Source: Selaginella moellendorffii
Taxonomy: Eukaryota > Streptophyta > Lycopodiopsida > Selaginellales > Selaginellaceae
DNA: 64,000 bases
Assembly: GCF_000143415.4 (NCBI RefSeq)
Contig: NW_003314346.1
Coordinates: 523,515 to 587,514, forward strand
Direction of reading: 5' to 3'
Under the pieces are notes generated by a model, which did not search any database, had not been told where the DNA came from, and saw nothing but the letters and a program-made list of their open reading frames with translations. Each line of letters opens with the position of its first letter. Within the stretch, counting starts at the first letter, position 1. Of the stretch, positions 1-9,192 are shown one piece after another. A program made the translations under genes and the position numbers.

Positions 1-249
1 TTTCATGAGCATGAAATCCTCCTCCTTGGACGATTGATCCGGCACTGGAAGAAACGATGTTACTTGCACGGTGTTGGTTTCACGCCAGAGTTTGACGACG
101 AAGAACCTGTCCATGCGCGAGAACAGGCAGCCGATACGAGCACTGCCCATCGTCCGCTCGATTCCCTGGCGTAGAGCCGTGATATCCAACACGTTTCCAT
201 GAGGATCTCAGTGGAGCTCTCGCAGATTGAGCTCTCGCAAACATCCAAC
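1..249. other. 3' flank of PPR gene
   Basis: No gene is supported here. It lies just downstream of the stop codon of the minus-strand PPR gene and probably holds its 3' UTR. Open frames that cross it lack family motifs and overlap the PPR gene antisense. Confidence 0.4.
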
Positions 250-1749
250 TTAGCTCGCGATGGATTGCGAGCAAATGTTTGCCAATAGGATCTGTGGCAC
301 AGCGTCGCTGGGCAGCAAATTGGTGAGCTCTCCCCACACTCGCCTTGCGCGATCCACATCCCGGTGGATCTGGCAGCCAGCCAGCAGCGCCGTCCAGGCC
401 ACCGAGTTCGCGCTCGCGATCCCGCCCGACCCAACCAGGTCCTGCGCCCGGACTAGATCCCCTGCTCGCCCCAGCGCCTGGATCATCGACGACAGATGCT
501 CCTCCCTGGCCGCGATCCCAAAGTCCGGGAGCATTCCCATCCCCAGCCGCAATCCCTCGCCCACCATCCCGACGTGATTGCAAGCTGCCAGGACGTGCGT
601 GAGGCACACATCGTCGGGATCCAGCCCCTCCGCGCAGAGCATCCGGAAGAGATCGATCGCGCTCCTCGTCCGCGACTGGATCGCGATCATCGACGTCCAC
701 GACACGAGGTCGCGCTCTGGCATGCGATCGAACACCCTGCCCGCATCGCCAATCTCTCCATTCACCGCCAGCGCCTCGAGCAGCACCGTCCACGCCGCCA
801 TCGCGTGCTCGGGCATGGCGTGGAACGCGATCTTCGCCAGATCCAGATGCCCCAGATGGGCGAATCCAATCACCATAGCCGTGCTCGTCGCGGCATTCCA
901 CTCAGGCATGGATTCCAGCACCCCACCCGCGAGCTCCATTTGGCCGCGCTGGGAATATGCCTGGAGCATCGCGGTAGAGCACACGATATCGTGCTCGGGC
1001 ATGGAATCGAACACGCGCGCTGCCCGGTTGAGCTGCCCGCTCGTGGCATACATTTGGAGCATGCCCGTCCAGGATACCAGGCTCCACTCGGGCATGGCGT
1101 CGAATATGCCGCTCGCGTCTTCGAGCATATGCCCGGGCATAGTATATGCCTCGAGCATCGCGTTCCACGAGACTGTGGTGCGTTGCGGCATCCGGTCGAA
1201 GATCCGCCGCGCATCGCCGGGATGCCCGCCGTGGGCATAGGCTTGAATCATTGCCGTCCATCCTACAACGTTGCGTTGCGGCATCTTGTCAAACATGGCC
1301 TTCGCATCGGCAAGATGCCCAGCCAGGGAATATGCCTGGAGCATCGCGGTGTAGGAGACGACGTTCCTCTCCGGCATGGAATCGAAGAGGGCTTTGGCGC
1401 CCGCGAGTTCTTCGCTCCTCGCGAACGCCGTGATCATCGTGTTGAAAGCGAAGAGATCCGGTTCGGGCATTCGATCGAAGGTGGATTTGGCGAGACCAAG
1501 ATGCCCGCTCAAGGCATACGCTCGTAGCATCGCGGTCCAAGCACAAACATCCGGCTCCACGGCGCTCTCTAGCGCTCTTCGTGCCTCCTCCAGGCTCCCA
1601 AATCGGCCATACATTCTCACCAACGAGTTCCAATCCACTGGATTCCCACTCGCGACCATTTTCCTGTGGATCTCGCGCCCTGTTGAGAGATCTACGCATC
1701 GCTGGAGCTGGCCCTGGAAGGAGAGGGATTCCATCATCGCCGACGCCAT
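250..1749 (-). CDS. PLS-type pentatricopeptide repeat protein, intronless
   Basis: This is a 499-residue single-exon frame starting at the ATG at 1749. Most of it is a chain of about 31-residue repeats with the pattern AMLxAYAxxGHLxxAKxxFDxMP, typical of S-type PPR motifs; each motif reads one RNA base. The last ~130 residues match the conserved tail of the family (VLAACNHVGMV and WTALLAGCQIH blocks) and stop near the E region, so there is no DYW deaminase domain. Family knowledge: these are nuclear-encoded organelle RNA-binding proteins, mostly used in C-to-U editing or RNA maturation. Proteins without a DYW domain usually need a partner deaminase. The N-terminus has no clear transit peptide, so the destination is open. 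Strong codon bias leaves long shadow frames on the other strand. Confidence 0.9.
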   Translation of the reverse strand: MASAMMESLSFQGQLQRCVDLSTGREIHRKMVASGNPVDWNSLVRMYGRFGSLEEARRALESAVEPDVCAWTAMLRAYALSGHLGLAKSTFDRMPEPDLFAFNTMITAFARSEELAGAKALFDSMPERNVVSYTAMLQAYSLAGHLADAKAMFDKMPQRNVVGWTAMIQAYAHGGHPGDARRIFDRMPQRTTVSWNAMLEAYTMPGHMLEDASGIFDAMPEWSLVSWTGMLQMYATSGQLNRAARVFDSMPEHDIVCSTAMLQAYSQRGQMELAGGVLESMPEWNAATSTAMVIGFAHLGHLDLAKIAFHAMPEHAMAAWTVLLEALAVNGEIGDAGRVFDRMPERDLVSWTSMIAIQSRTRSAIDLFRMLCAEGLDPDDVCLTHVLAACNHVGMVGEGLRLGMGMLPDFGIAAREEHLSSMIQALGRAGDLVRAQDLVGSGGIASANSVAWTALLAGCQIHRDVDRARRVWGELTNLLPSDAVPQILLANICSQSIAS

Positions 1750-1791
1750 TCTTCCTCTTCTTCTTCCTCTTGCATCATTCTAAGCTAAAAT

Positions 1792-2109
1792 CTAGCTGAG
1801 CAGTGAGATCCCATTCTTGCGGAGAGTGTCCGTGATGACCTTGATGTGGCTATGGAACTTGGGCGCCTTCTCCGCGATCTCGGCCTCCATGTTAAACCTC
1901 GCCCTGAGCATCTGCTTCTTCCTCATCCTCTCCGCCAGCGTGAATCCAACCAGCTCCGCCGCCTGGAGGCTGTTCGTCTTGGGCATCCGATCGCGCAGCG
2001 CCGCCTCCACCGACGACGCCTCGGCATGCTGCGTTGTCTTGCGATTCCCCACAAACGCGATGATGTACTTGTTGTGGAAGCGCAGCCGCAAGAACTGCAG
2101 GATCGCCAT
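1792..2109 (-). CDS. uL18-like (ribosomal L18p/L5e family) small protein, copy 1
   Basis: A 105-residue single-exon protein. It begins with the family's typical short start (AILQFLRLRFHNKYI) and contains the conserved AAELVGFTLAERM helix and a C-terminal ITDTLRKNGI segment. This matches the small plant L18p/L5e proteins that resemble bacterial uL18, the protein that binds 5S rRNA in the large subunit. I chose the ATG at 2109 rather than the in-frame ATG at 2148 because the DNA between is a telo-box-bearing leader and the family starts at this point. An organellar ribosome role is inferred. It ends 43 bp before the end of the PPR gene's upstream region and is a tandem paralogue of the next gene. 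Confidence 0.75.
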   Translation of the reverse strand: MAILQFLRLRFHNKYIIAFVGNRKTTQHAEASSVEAALRDRMPKTNSLQAAELVGFTLAERMRKKQMLRARFNMEAEIAEKAPKFHSHIKVITDTLRKNGISLLS

Positions 2110-2119
2110 AGCCGCCAAG

Positions 2120-2130
2120 AACCCTAAACC
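2120..2130. promoter_or_regulatory. telo-box upstream of uL18-like gene
   Basis: The stretch reads AACCCTAAACC, a match to the plant telo-box, 11 bp upstream of the chosen start codon. Telo-boxes are known to be enriched at 5' ends of plant translation and ribosome genes. Its presence also supports placing this DNA in the leader rather than in the coding frame. Confidence 0.5.
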
Positions 2131-2161
2131 CCTCCCTTCCCGATCCATCCAATCTATCCTG

Positions 2162-2473
2162 TCAGTAGAGCGTGATGCCGTTCTGGCTGAGCGCGACCGC
2201 GATGGTGGTGATGTAGTCGTGGTATCTGGGATCCTTGTCCGCGAACTCGCGCTTCATGTCAAACTTGGCCTTGTGGAGGCATTTGGCCTTCATCCTCTCC
2301 GCCAGCGCCCTGCCAACGAGCTCCGCTGAATCCAAGCTCATCCGCTGCTTCTTCTTGTCCTGGAGGAGCGATTCGCTGCTCGTCGCCATCACCACCTTGC
2401 GCACTCGCGCGCTGCTGATGAACGCCGCCATGTAGTAGCGCTCGAAGCGCAGCCTGAGATGATAGCACACCAT
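2162..2473 (-). CDS. uL18-like (ribosomal L18p/L5e family) small protein, copy 2
   Basis: A 103-residue protein with the same layout as its neighbour: a short VCYHLRLRFERYYMAAF start, a central SAELVGRALAERMKAK helix and a C-terminal ITTIAVALSQNGITLY segment. I chose the ATG at 2473 because the upstream in-frame extension (to 2575) is a Ser/Arg-rich low-complexity stretch made of AAGATCT repeats and is not part of the family. The two genes are in the same direction with 52 bp between them, so this is a local tandem duplication, and the proteins have diverged strongly. Which one, if either, serves mitochondria or plastids cannot be told from sequence alone. Confidence 0.7.
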   Translation of the reverse strand: MVCYHLRLRFERYYMAAFISSARVRKVVMATSSESLLQDKKKQRMSLDSAELVGRALAERMKAKCLHKAKFDMKREFADKDPRYHDYITTIAVALSQNGITLY

Positions 2474-2742
2474 TGTTCCACCACTTTGTGAGAAAGAAAA
2501 ACCTTCGCCCTTTTCTACCCAAGATCTAAGAAGATCTAAAGAAGATCTAAGAGAAGATCTGAGAACACTGCCCAAGAACTAGACGAGAGAAGGAACTTCT
2601 GAGCGCAGCATAGCAAGAATGATAGATACAAAGCTATACAAAAATTCCCAGACCAGCCCAGGCCCCCCTTATTGCGTTGTGACACACCTCAATCGCGGAG
2701 AATACATACCAGGGAGTGGAGTGAAATCGATCGATCCGCGCG

Positions 2743-3646
2743 TCAGCTCTTCGTTTTCGAGTGCTTGACGAGCCACTCGATGACTACTTCGATGTTGGTG
2801 GAGTTCTTGCACGAGATCATGTAGCAAGAAACCTCCCTGTCCGCCAGAGATTGCAAGCTCCTGCAAGAGAAAGAAGCCGTAAGAACAATCGTCTAGAAAA
2901 AAGAGGAACTTTGCTGCTGGCTTACTCACATTTGATCGATCAAAGCCTGCTTGGAGAGATGATCCGGCTTATCAATCTTGTTACCGAGAACTAGCACTGG
3001 TACTCCGGCTAGCGATGGCTTTCCCAGTAGATCATGGAGCTCGTCCCTGGAAATCGCGACGTTCTCTCTATCAGAAGCATCCACAACGTAGCTGGAAAAC
3101 CAAAGAAAGTTTTTTTTTTCGTGCGTTCGTTAGTCGTCGCAAGTTGGCGGCTCGAGAAGTTCTTACACGATAGCTGAAACTCCGCGGCAATAGCGCTCCC
3201 ACATACTCCGGAAGCGTGGTTGTCCGCCCAGATCCCACAGCTTGATCGTCACATTGCCTTTGGTCACTTTTCTCATGTTGAATCCCACCTGCGAGAGATC
3301 CTCAGGTCAGGCATGGAGGAGAAAAGGATGGATCGATCGACAGAATTCCTACCGTTGGAATCATGTCCTCGTTGAATCCACCAGTCTGCAATGGAGGAGC
3401 TAGAAAAGATCAGCCAAGAAAGACTCTCTGCGCATTCGCGAATTTTCCATACCGCAATCACATTCACCAGCGACGTCTTGCCAGCGTTTTGGAGTCCAAT
3501 CAGCGAGAGCTCCATTTCTTGCGTGAAGAACAAACTAAGAGAGAGCGAGAGACAGAGAGCTCAATCACCAGAGCTGGGAAGAAATCCATGGATGATTCGT
3601 GCTCTTACCTGCGAAGCCAATTGAGGAAGGCGTCCCACAGCCCCAT
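2743..3646 (-). CDS. ARL8: ARL8-type small GTPase
   Basis: Six exons give a 184-residue protein: 3609-3646, 3453-3534, 3353-3385, 3167-3288, 2930-3091 and 2743-2860, all with GT-AG introns of 64-75 bp. It shows the P-loop GLQNAGKTS (about residues 26-34), switch [15 protein letters not shown], the guanine-binding NKID, and the ARL8 hallmarks [16 protein letters not shown] at the start and HSKTKS at the end. ARL8 has no N-myristoylation glycine use like other ARFs; it sits on lysosome/vacuole-type membranes through an acetylated N-terminal amphipathic helix and recruits motor adaptors. In plants it is also known as a host factor for tobamovirus replication. The gene looks intact. Confidence 0.95.
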
Positions 3647-3918
3647 CGCCGCGCCCTGCCAAATGCCCTACCAGACTACACCATGCGCGCAAAAACCTAG
3701 TATCCCTAATTTGCCTCTCTTCTTTTCACTTGTGAAAGGTCACACTTCATCGTCCACCATAGCCTCAAGCTCCACTCAACCACGGCCGTGGATCTCGCCA
3801 GTGCCGTACGCCATACCGTACCACAGCTGTCCTCCAGCGCGACGCAATGTGCTGGAACAGCGGTGAACGTCCGATTCTCCGCCATCCAACGGGCGCGCTT
3901 TCTTTGTTTTTGATTCTT

Positions 3919-5793
3919 CTAAGTCTTGGAGCGCTTGTTCTTGCTGCCGCTACGTTGGTGATCCTCCCTTCCTCTTCCTCTTTTGTTTGATCGTGGGTTC
4001 CCCATCTTGTTCTTGGAGCCTCTACGTTGATGATCCTCCCTTTCTCTTTCTCGTTTGTTTGATCGTGGTTTCCCCGTCGCGAACTTCCCCATCTTCGGGA
4101 ACTGGTTAACCTTTGCTCGTCCAACTTTGAATCCGCGCTTAAATCCACGCTTTTGCGCTGCTCCGGTCGTAAAGTCTGGCACAAAAAGCAAGAAAAACTC
4201 CATCAGAAACAAGGAACTTGTCGCAACAAAGTAAAGTTTCGTTTACCTTCGCCAGGTTCTTCACCGACTTCCTGGCGATAATAATCGGCATCGTCGTCCT
4301 CTTCCTCCTCCTCGTGTTGTTCCTCACCATCCATGTCCACGTCCATATCATCGACTGGCTCCTCCTTCTTTTTCTTGTTCTTCTTCTTGTTTTCTTCTCT
4401 CAAAAGCCTGACAGGCAGATCAGAGAGCTGAGCCAAAGAGAAACAAAGAGGAACAACGCTCACTCTTTCCGTCGAACGTTCGCTTCCTGTTCTGCCTTTC
4501 TTTGCTTCCGTAATGCCTCCCGCTTCTCGAAAGTTTCTTTCAGTTCTGCTACTTCTTCCGCGGTTTTTTTAACTGAAAAGAAACGAAAAACAGCTCGTCG
4601 TCAGCAAGCTGCTTCCACACGCAGTGCATGAAAACATACCATACTCGTGGAACATGACCGCTCCTGAACAAAGCCCCTCCTCGACTTTCACGAGCTGCAG
4701 CGTCATTCTAGGCCCGATCTCATGGAGCTTGACAGCACTCTGTTGTGATGCCGGATTTCCTCGTCCATAATCTTGTGGCAGCGTCACCCTTGAGGATTCA
4801 TTCTCAGCTTCGCTCTCAGACCCATATCCGGATCTACGAACAAGAAGAAAAGGCCGTGAGAAACAATGACACTGTTGCTTGGCTAGAGAGGCATACTTGG
4901 TAACAAACTCGCTCACGTCGTTGAGCGTCCTGAGATCTGGAATTTTGGTACGTTGGACAAGCTTACGAATTCCACGAGAAACCCCGACGGGCTGTGCGCT
5001 GATCGCATAGTGGCGAAAGTCGATCACCTTTGTGTCTTTGTCATAGTTCAAGAGGAGAACCCTTTGACAAAGCGAAAGTTTCACCTGAAAATCAACTATA
5101 AATCGACGTGAGCTTGTGATGCAGCTCTACCTTTTTCACATCGATAACTGGGAAAATGTTTTGGAACATAATTGTCACAAGCTTCAAGTGAGCTTCAGCA
5201 GGATTGAATCCGTTAAGAACAACCTGAGCAGAAGGACGAGTCATAACGATCGTCTTTGCAAAAAACAAGTTTTTTTTACCAAAGGTGGATTTTTGAAGAT
5301 TGATGGTGGTGCTCGGTACCTTAGAAGAGCACGAGCAACGTCCGCGGCCAGGCAGAAATCATGAACCTTGAAGGTCATGGTCGGGCCGTGAGGACTTCGG
5401 GCAACTTTCATGTAAGGAGCGTTCTTCGTGTTGGACAGGATCACAAAATGCGAAACACCCAAAGGACCAGCGACGTGAACAAAGTCCTTAAGCGTGTTCT
5501 TCCCAGATTCCTAAAGAGAGAGGTCACTCGCATTTCCTCTGGAAAATCTGCCCGGGCTTACCTTGAGATGCAATGCAGTGTGAGGAAGCATCAGCTTGCG
5601 CAAATCCTGCTCCAAATTCCGGAGAAGCACCGGCAGTTTCCCTCTGCCAATGACAAAGCTCCTGGGAATCTTCTCGCCCGTCTCATGGCTCGGCGCTAAC
5701 TCCTTGTGCGTGTGCTTCTTCCTCTGCAACAACAAGCAATGAATCGATCCAGAAGAACGAAGATCCAAGACGCACCCTTCGCGTGTGTCCCAT
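3919..5793 (-). CDS. PPAN: Peter Pan-like ribosome biogenesis protein (Brix domain)
   Basis: Nine exons give 470 residues: 5776-5793, 5562-5723, 5280-5510, 5131-5223, 4897-5084, 4640-4833, 4464-4572, 4247-4407 and 3919-4175. After a short basic start (MGHTRRRKKHTHK) comes the Brix domain, with FVIGRGKLP near the N-terminus, GPLGVSHFVILSNTKNAPYMKVA, and the diagnostic DFRHYAISAQPVGVSR and IGPRMTLQLVKVEEGL blocks. PPAN/Ssf1 helps process 27S pre-rRNA in the nucleolus during 60S subunit assembly. The C-terminus is an acidic D/E-rich stretch followed by a basic tail holding two near-identical ~22-residue units (each with PRSNKR and EDHQR). The first exon is only 18 nt; the Brix start and the splice phase both support it. 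Confidence 0.93.
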
Positions 5794-5883
5794 TGAAGAA
5801 CCCTAGCCTAGGGTTTTACGGCACCCAAGAATATTCTATTTGGTGTAAGAAAATGGTATATTCACAGAGCTTTGGTAGCATAT

Positions 5884-7082
5884 TCACATAAATGAGAGCT
5901 TGAAAAGGATAGCTAATGTTGCACCCGCCGCGATGTTTAATACATTGACAATGTCGTTGTTTAGCTACACAAGAACACAAGGGAGATGGTACTTTAGTTA
6001 GAACGAATAGTAAGAAAAAATTCGTGGATTTACCCATTCGAATCCAGGCTTGCCTTGTAACGTAGCTCCCAGATAGCTCTCGAAAAAATTGGCAACTTGC
6101 GAAGATATCACACAGATCACCGCTCCGGAAAAATCCACCTAGCGCAAGAACACGATCGAAGATCACGATCAAGCGATCTGGAAACGATTTATCCAAACCT
6201 CATGCAAGCTCCAGGCAGCGGACGCTAGGAGGATCGAAGCAACGAGTCCAGCGGCAGTGCCTTCCAAACTCACTGCTCCCTCGGTTCCTCGCGGAACGAT
6301 CGAGAAGTTCGTCACGAGGTACCTGAGAATGAGAAAGATGATCACGACAAAGAAGAACTCGAAAGAACTCGCTCACGTTGTCTTGCCGTAAGCTTTGCCG
6401 ATCTCGCTGGAGATGGTGTCGCTGAGCTTGGTGGAGAAGCTGGCGACGAAGGCGAGCTTCCAGAGCGGGAGGAAATCGCTTCCACCGATCCCAGAGGCGG
6501 CGGCCAGCGCGCACACAATGCCGGCGCTCCCAGATCCCCACACGCTCGCTGGCCCGCGCTTGCCACTCCGCTTCTCCGCGATCCCCTCGGCCTCCTTTTG
6601 CTTGATCTTCACCTTGGTCGCTCCAGTTCCCTGCAAGAACGAAGAAACCTCTCGAAACTTTTTCCCCAAGAAATCTGGCGATGGATCGAGAGACTCACCA
6701 GGCAAAAGTAGATCGCGGCGACGAGCAAGCCTTGTCCGCCAAACGCCCTCCACAGCACCAATCCCAGGATGTAAGCATTGCCGACGCCCGGCCAGGTGAG
6801 GCCAGCCCTAAGCAGCGGGAATCCCAGCGCGAAGATCACACCATTGGCGACCATGGCAGCTCCCCACGACGCGGGATCCTCGGAGAATGCCCAGCGCACC
6901 ACTTCGATCGCGCTCCTGGCCTCCTCCATACTCGCCCTCACGCTTACCGTCGATCTCCTCCTCGATCTCCTAAATCTGGGCTGCGAGGAGCTAGATCTGT
7001 GCGCGATCTTGCTGCCGCATTGCGATGGAACCAGGCATAGCGGAGGCCACCGCGCCACGCTCATCGCCTGCCCTAAATCCAT
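5884..7082 (-). CDS. VTE6: Phytyl-phosphate kinase, VTE6-like (DUF92)
   Basis: Five exons give 315 residues: 6699-7082, 6377-6630, 6199-6322, 6034-6138 and 5884-5964. The DUF92 signature is plain: GTGATKVKIKQKEAEGIAEK, then SFSTKLSDTISSEIGKAYGK, PRGTEGAVSLEGT, and a C-terminal GFEWLNNDIVNVLN block, with several membrane helices between. VTE6 turns phytyl phosphate into phytyl diphosphate in plastid membranes, feeding tocopherol and phylloquinone synthesis and recycling phytol from chlorophyll. The first ~55 residues are Ser/Arg-rich with few acids, which fits a transit peptide. The start codon is the ATG at 7082. It diverges from the PPR gene at 7133 with only 50 bp between start codons. Confidence 0.93.
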
Positions 7083-7132
7083 GCTTTTAGGGGAGGGCAA
7101 TCCATCGATCGATCCATCATGGGCGCCCCGCG
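7083..7132. promoter_or_regulatory. 50-bp divergent interval between VTE6 and PPR start codons
   Basis: Both start codons face away from this 50-bp interval, so the two genes must share a very compact bidirectional promoter or have transcripts that start inside each other's coding region. A short ATG frame at 7119 (five codons, ending in TGA at 7134) overlaps the PPR start and could act as an upstream ORF. No TATA box is visible in the gap. Confidence 0.5.
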
Positions 7133-9088
7133 ATGAATCGCCAGCAATGGCTGGATCGCATCAAGGCCTCGAGCAGGAGCGCGCCGCGATGTGGCGAGAT
7201 CTTGAGCCTGCTGATCCAGGAGCAAGAGCAAGAAAAGCAAGATTTGCCCGTGTGGAACAAGCTGATCGAGACGCTTGGGCGATTGGGGAACATCACGCAG
7301 GCGAGGCGCGCATTCGATGCCATTGCCGCCAAGGATGCCTTCTCGTGGGTGATCATGCTCTCGGTCTACTCGCGGAATGGGCAAGTGGAAGAGGCCAGGA
7401 AGATCTTCGACGCCATGCCCGGCAAGAACACCGTGGCTCTCAATGCGATGCTGGCGGCGTATGCCAGGAATGGTCTCGTCGGGGACGCTAAGAAGTTCTT
7501 CGATTCCTCCATTACTAATGGGAACCTCATCGCCTGGAACACTCTTCTCGCGGCATATGCCCAAAACGGGCACCTGGATCGAGCAAAGACGATCTTTGAT
7601 TCCATGCCCGCGCATGATCTTTGCTCCAGCACTGCGATGGTTGATGCCTTTGGGGAGATTGGCCTCCTGGGCGATGCTAGAAGAGTGTTTGATGGAATGA
7701 AGCTTCGAGATCTCGTGACTTGGAATGCTATGATCTCTGCGCTTGCCCGGAGCGGGCATTTCGAGGAGTGTCGAGAGCTGTTTGATAAGCTTCCTTTGCA
7801 GAGCTTGGTATCTTTCACTGCTGTGCTGGGAACTTTTGCGCAACAAGGGGATTTGGAGGTTGCAAAGATTCTTTTCGACGAAATGCCCGAATGGGATCTT
7901 GTGTCGTGGAACGCCATGATTTCACTGTATGCCCAAAGCGGGCATTTTGACAGAGCAAAGGAGATGTTTGATCTGATGCCCAAGAGGGATGTTTTCACCT
8001 GGACGGCAATGCTTGTCGCTACAATCACTTCTCAGGGCTTGCGAGAGGCAAAGCTTTTGTTTGATCGAATGCCAGAGAGAAGTATAGTCTCTTCGACTGC
8101 GCTTCTTGCCGCATATGCCCAGAGAGGGCATCTCCAAGAATCCAGAGACCTGTACCGCTCGATGCCCGAGAAAGATCTCTACTCCGCCACCGCAATGCTG
8201 GGCGTTCTTGCGCAGCACAGCCTGGTCGGAGAGGCGCAAGGGATTTACGAGAGCATGCCCGAGTGTGATCTCATCTCATCCACGGCAATGCTGGTTGCGA
8301 ATTCCACCCAATCTGTCGATTCCGCGAAAGCAATGCTAGAATCCCTGCCGGACAAGCTCGATCCCACCGCCTGGAACGCGATCATCTCCGCCCTAGCCCA
8401 CAGCGCGCACGGGCTGGAAGAAGCTCGGGCGCTGTTCGATTCCATGCCCCAACGAGATGGCGCTTCGTGGAGCGCGATGCTAGAGGCATATGCCCGGCAT
8501 GGGTATCTTTCCCTGGCTCGGGAGATATTCCAGGGCATCCCACAGCGCGACGACTTCGCGTGGAACTCGATGCTGGCGGCATATTCCCGGAACGGGTATC
8601 TTGCCGAGGCATATGCGGTGTTCGATTCCATGCCCCGCCAGGACTTCGTCGCGTGGAGCTCGATGCTCGCGGCATATTCCTTGAATGGGCATCCTTTGCA
8701 GGCATTGGACGTTTTCGACGAGATGAAGGCCAGCGAGTTTCCCGACGAGGTGTGCTTCGTGCTCGTGCTACTTTCGTGTAGCCATGCCGGGAAAGTCTAC
8801 GACAGCGGCAGGAACTTCGTGTCGATGGCTATGGATTTCGGGATTCAGCCGACAAGGCAGCACTACTGCTGCATGGTCGACTCGCTCGCTCGATCCGGAT
8901 TCGTGCGAGAGGCTCGGGAGCTTGTCGGGAGCATGCCATTTGTTCCAGACTCGGTGGAGTGGACGGCGCTGCTGGGGAGTTGCAAGAACCACGAAGAACA
9001 CCGGGATGGAGCTCTGGCGGCCAAGTCGGCCCTTAACTCGGCTCCGGGAGACTCGTCTTCGTATCTGCTGCTTGCGAGCTTTGTGTGA
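7133..9088 (+). CDS. PLS-type pentatricopeptide repeat protein, intronless
   Basis: A 651-residue single exon. About 15 PPR units of ~31 residues run through it, with the pattern AMLAAYARNGxLxxAKxxFDSMPxRD. They are followed by the conserved ending of the family (DEVCFVLVLLSCSHAGKV, FGIQPTRQHYCCMVDSLARSG, and VEWTALLGSCKNH). The frame ends shortly after this E-like region and has no DYW domain. It should bind a specific organelle transcript. Its head-to-head pairing with a plastid enzyme gene makes a plastid destination worth testing, but no clear transit peptide is visible. It runs convergently toward the coiled-coil gene (about 100 bp between stops). Confidence 0.92.
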   Translation: MNRQQWLDRIKASSRSAPRCGEILSLLIQEQEQEKQDLPVWNKLIETLGRLGNITQARRAFDAIAAKDAFSWVIMLSVYSRNGQVEEARKIFDAMPGKNTVALNAMLAAYARNGLVGDAKKFFDSSITNGNLIAWNTLLAAYAQNGHLDRAKTIFDSMPAHDLCSSTAMVDAFGEIGLLGDARRVFDGMKLRDLVTWNAMISALARSGHFEECRELFDKLPLQSLVSFTAVLGTFAQQGDLEVAKILFDEMPEWDLVSWNAMISLYAQSGHFDRAKEMFDLMPKRDVFTWTAMLVATITSQGLREAKLLFDRMPERSIVSSTALLAAYAQRGHLQESRDLYRSMPEKDLYSATAMLGVLAQHSLVGEAQGIYESMPECDLISSTAMLVANSTQSVDSAKAMLESLPDKLDPTAWNAIISALAHSAHGLEEARALFDSMPQRDGASWSAMLEAYARHGYLSLAREIFQGIPQRDDFAWNSMLAAYSRNGYLAEAYAVFDSMPRQDFVAWSSMLAAYSLNGHPLQALDVFDEMKASEFPDEVCFVLVLLSCSHAGKVYDSGRNFVSMAMDFGIQPTRQHYCCMVDSLARSGFVREARELVGSMPFVPDSVEWTALLGSCKNHEEHRDGALAAKSALNSAPGDSSSYLLLASFV

Positions 9089-9192
9089 TCACGATGAACG
9101 AGGCTAGATCATCTGCACCGAGGAAAAAGAAAAGTCACTACTATACAAAACAAGACCCACCACTGTACACCAAGAATCGCCCAGCTGTGGAG

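Noticed and set aside
496-1527. 343-residue plus-strand open frame over the PPR gene
   Set aside because: It is the antisense shadow of the PPR coding region; its His/Arg repeat pattern just follows the ~93-bp PPR repeat.
7073-8631. Long minus-strand open frames over the second PPR gene
   Set aside because: They mirror the PPR repeats in antisense and have no family motifs.
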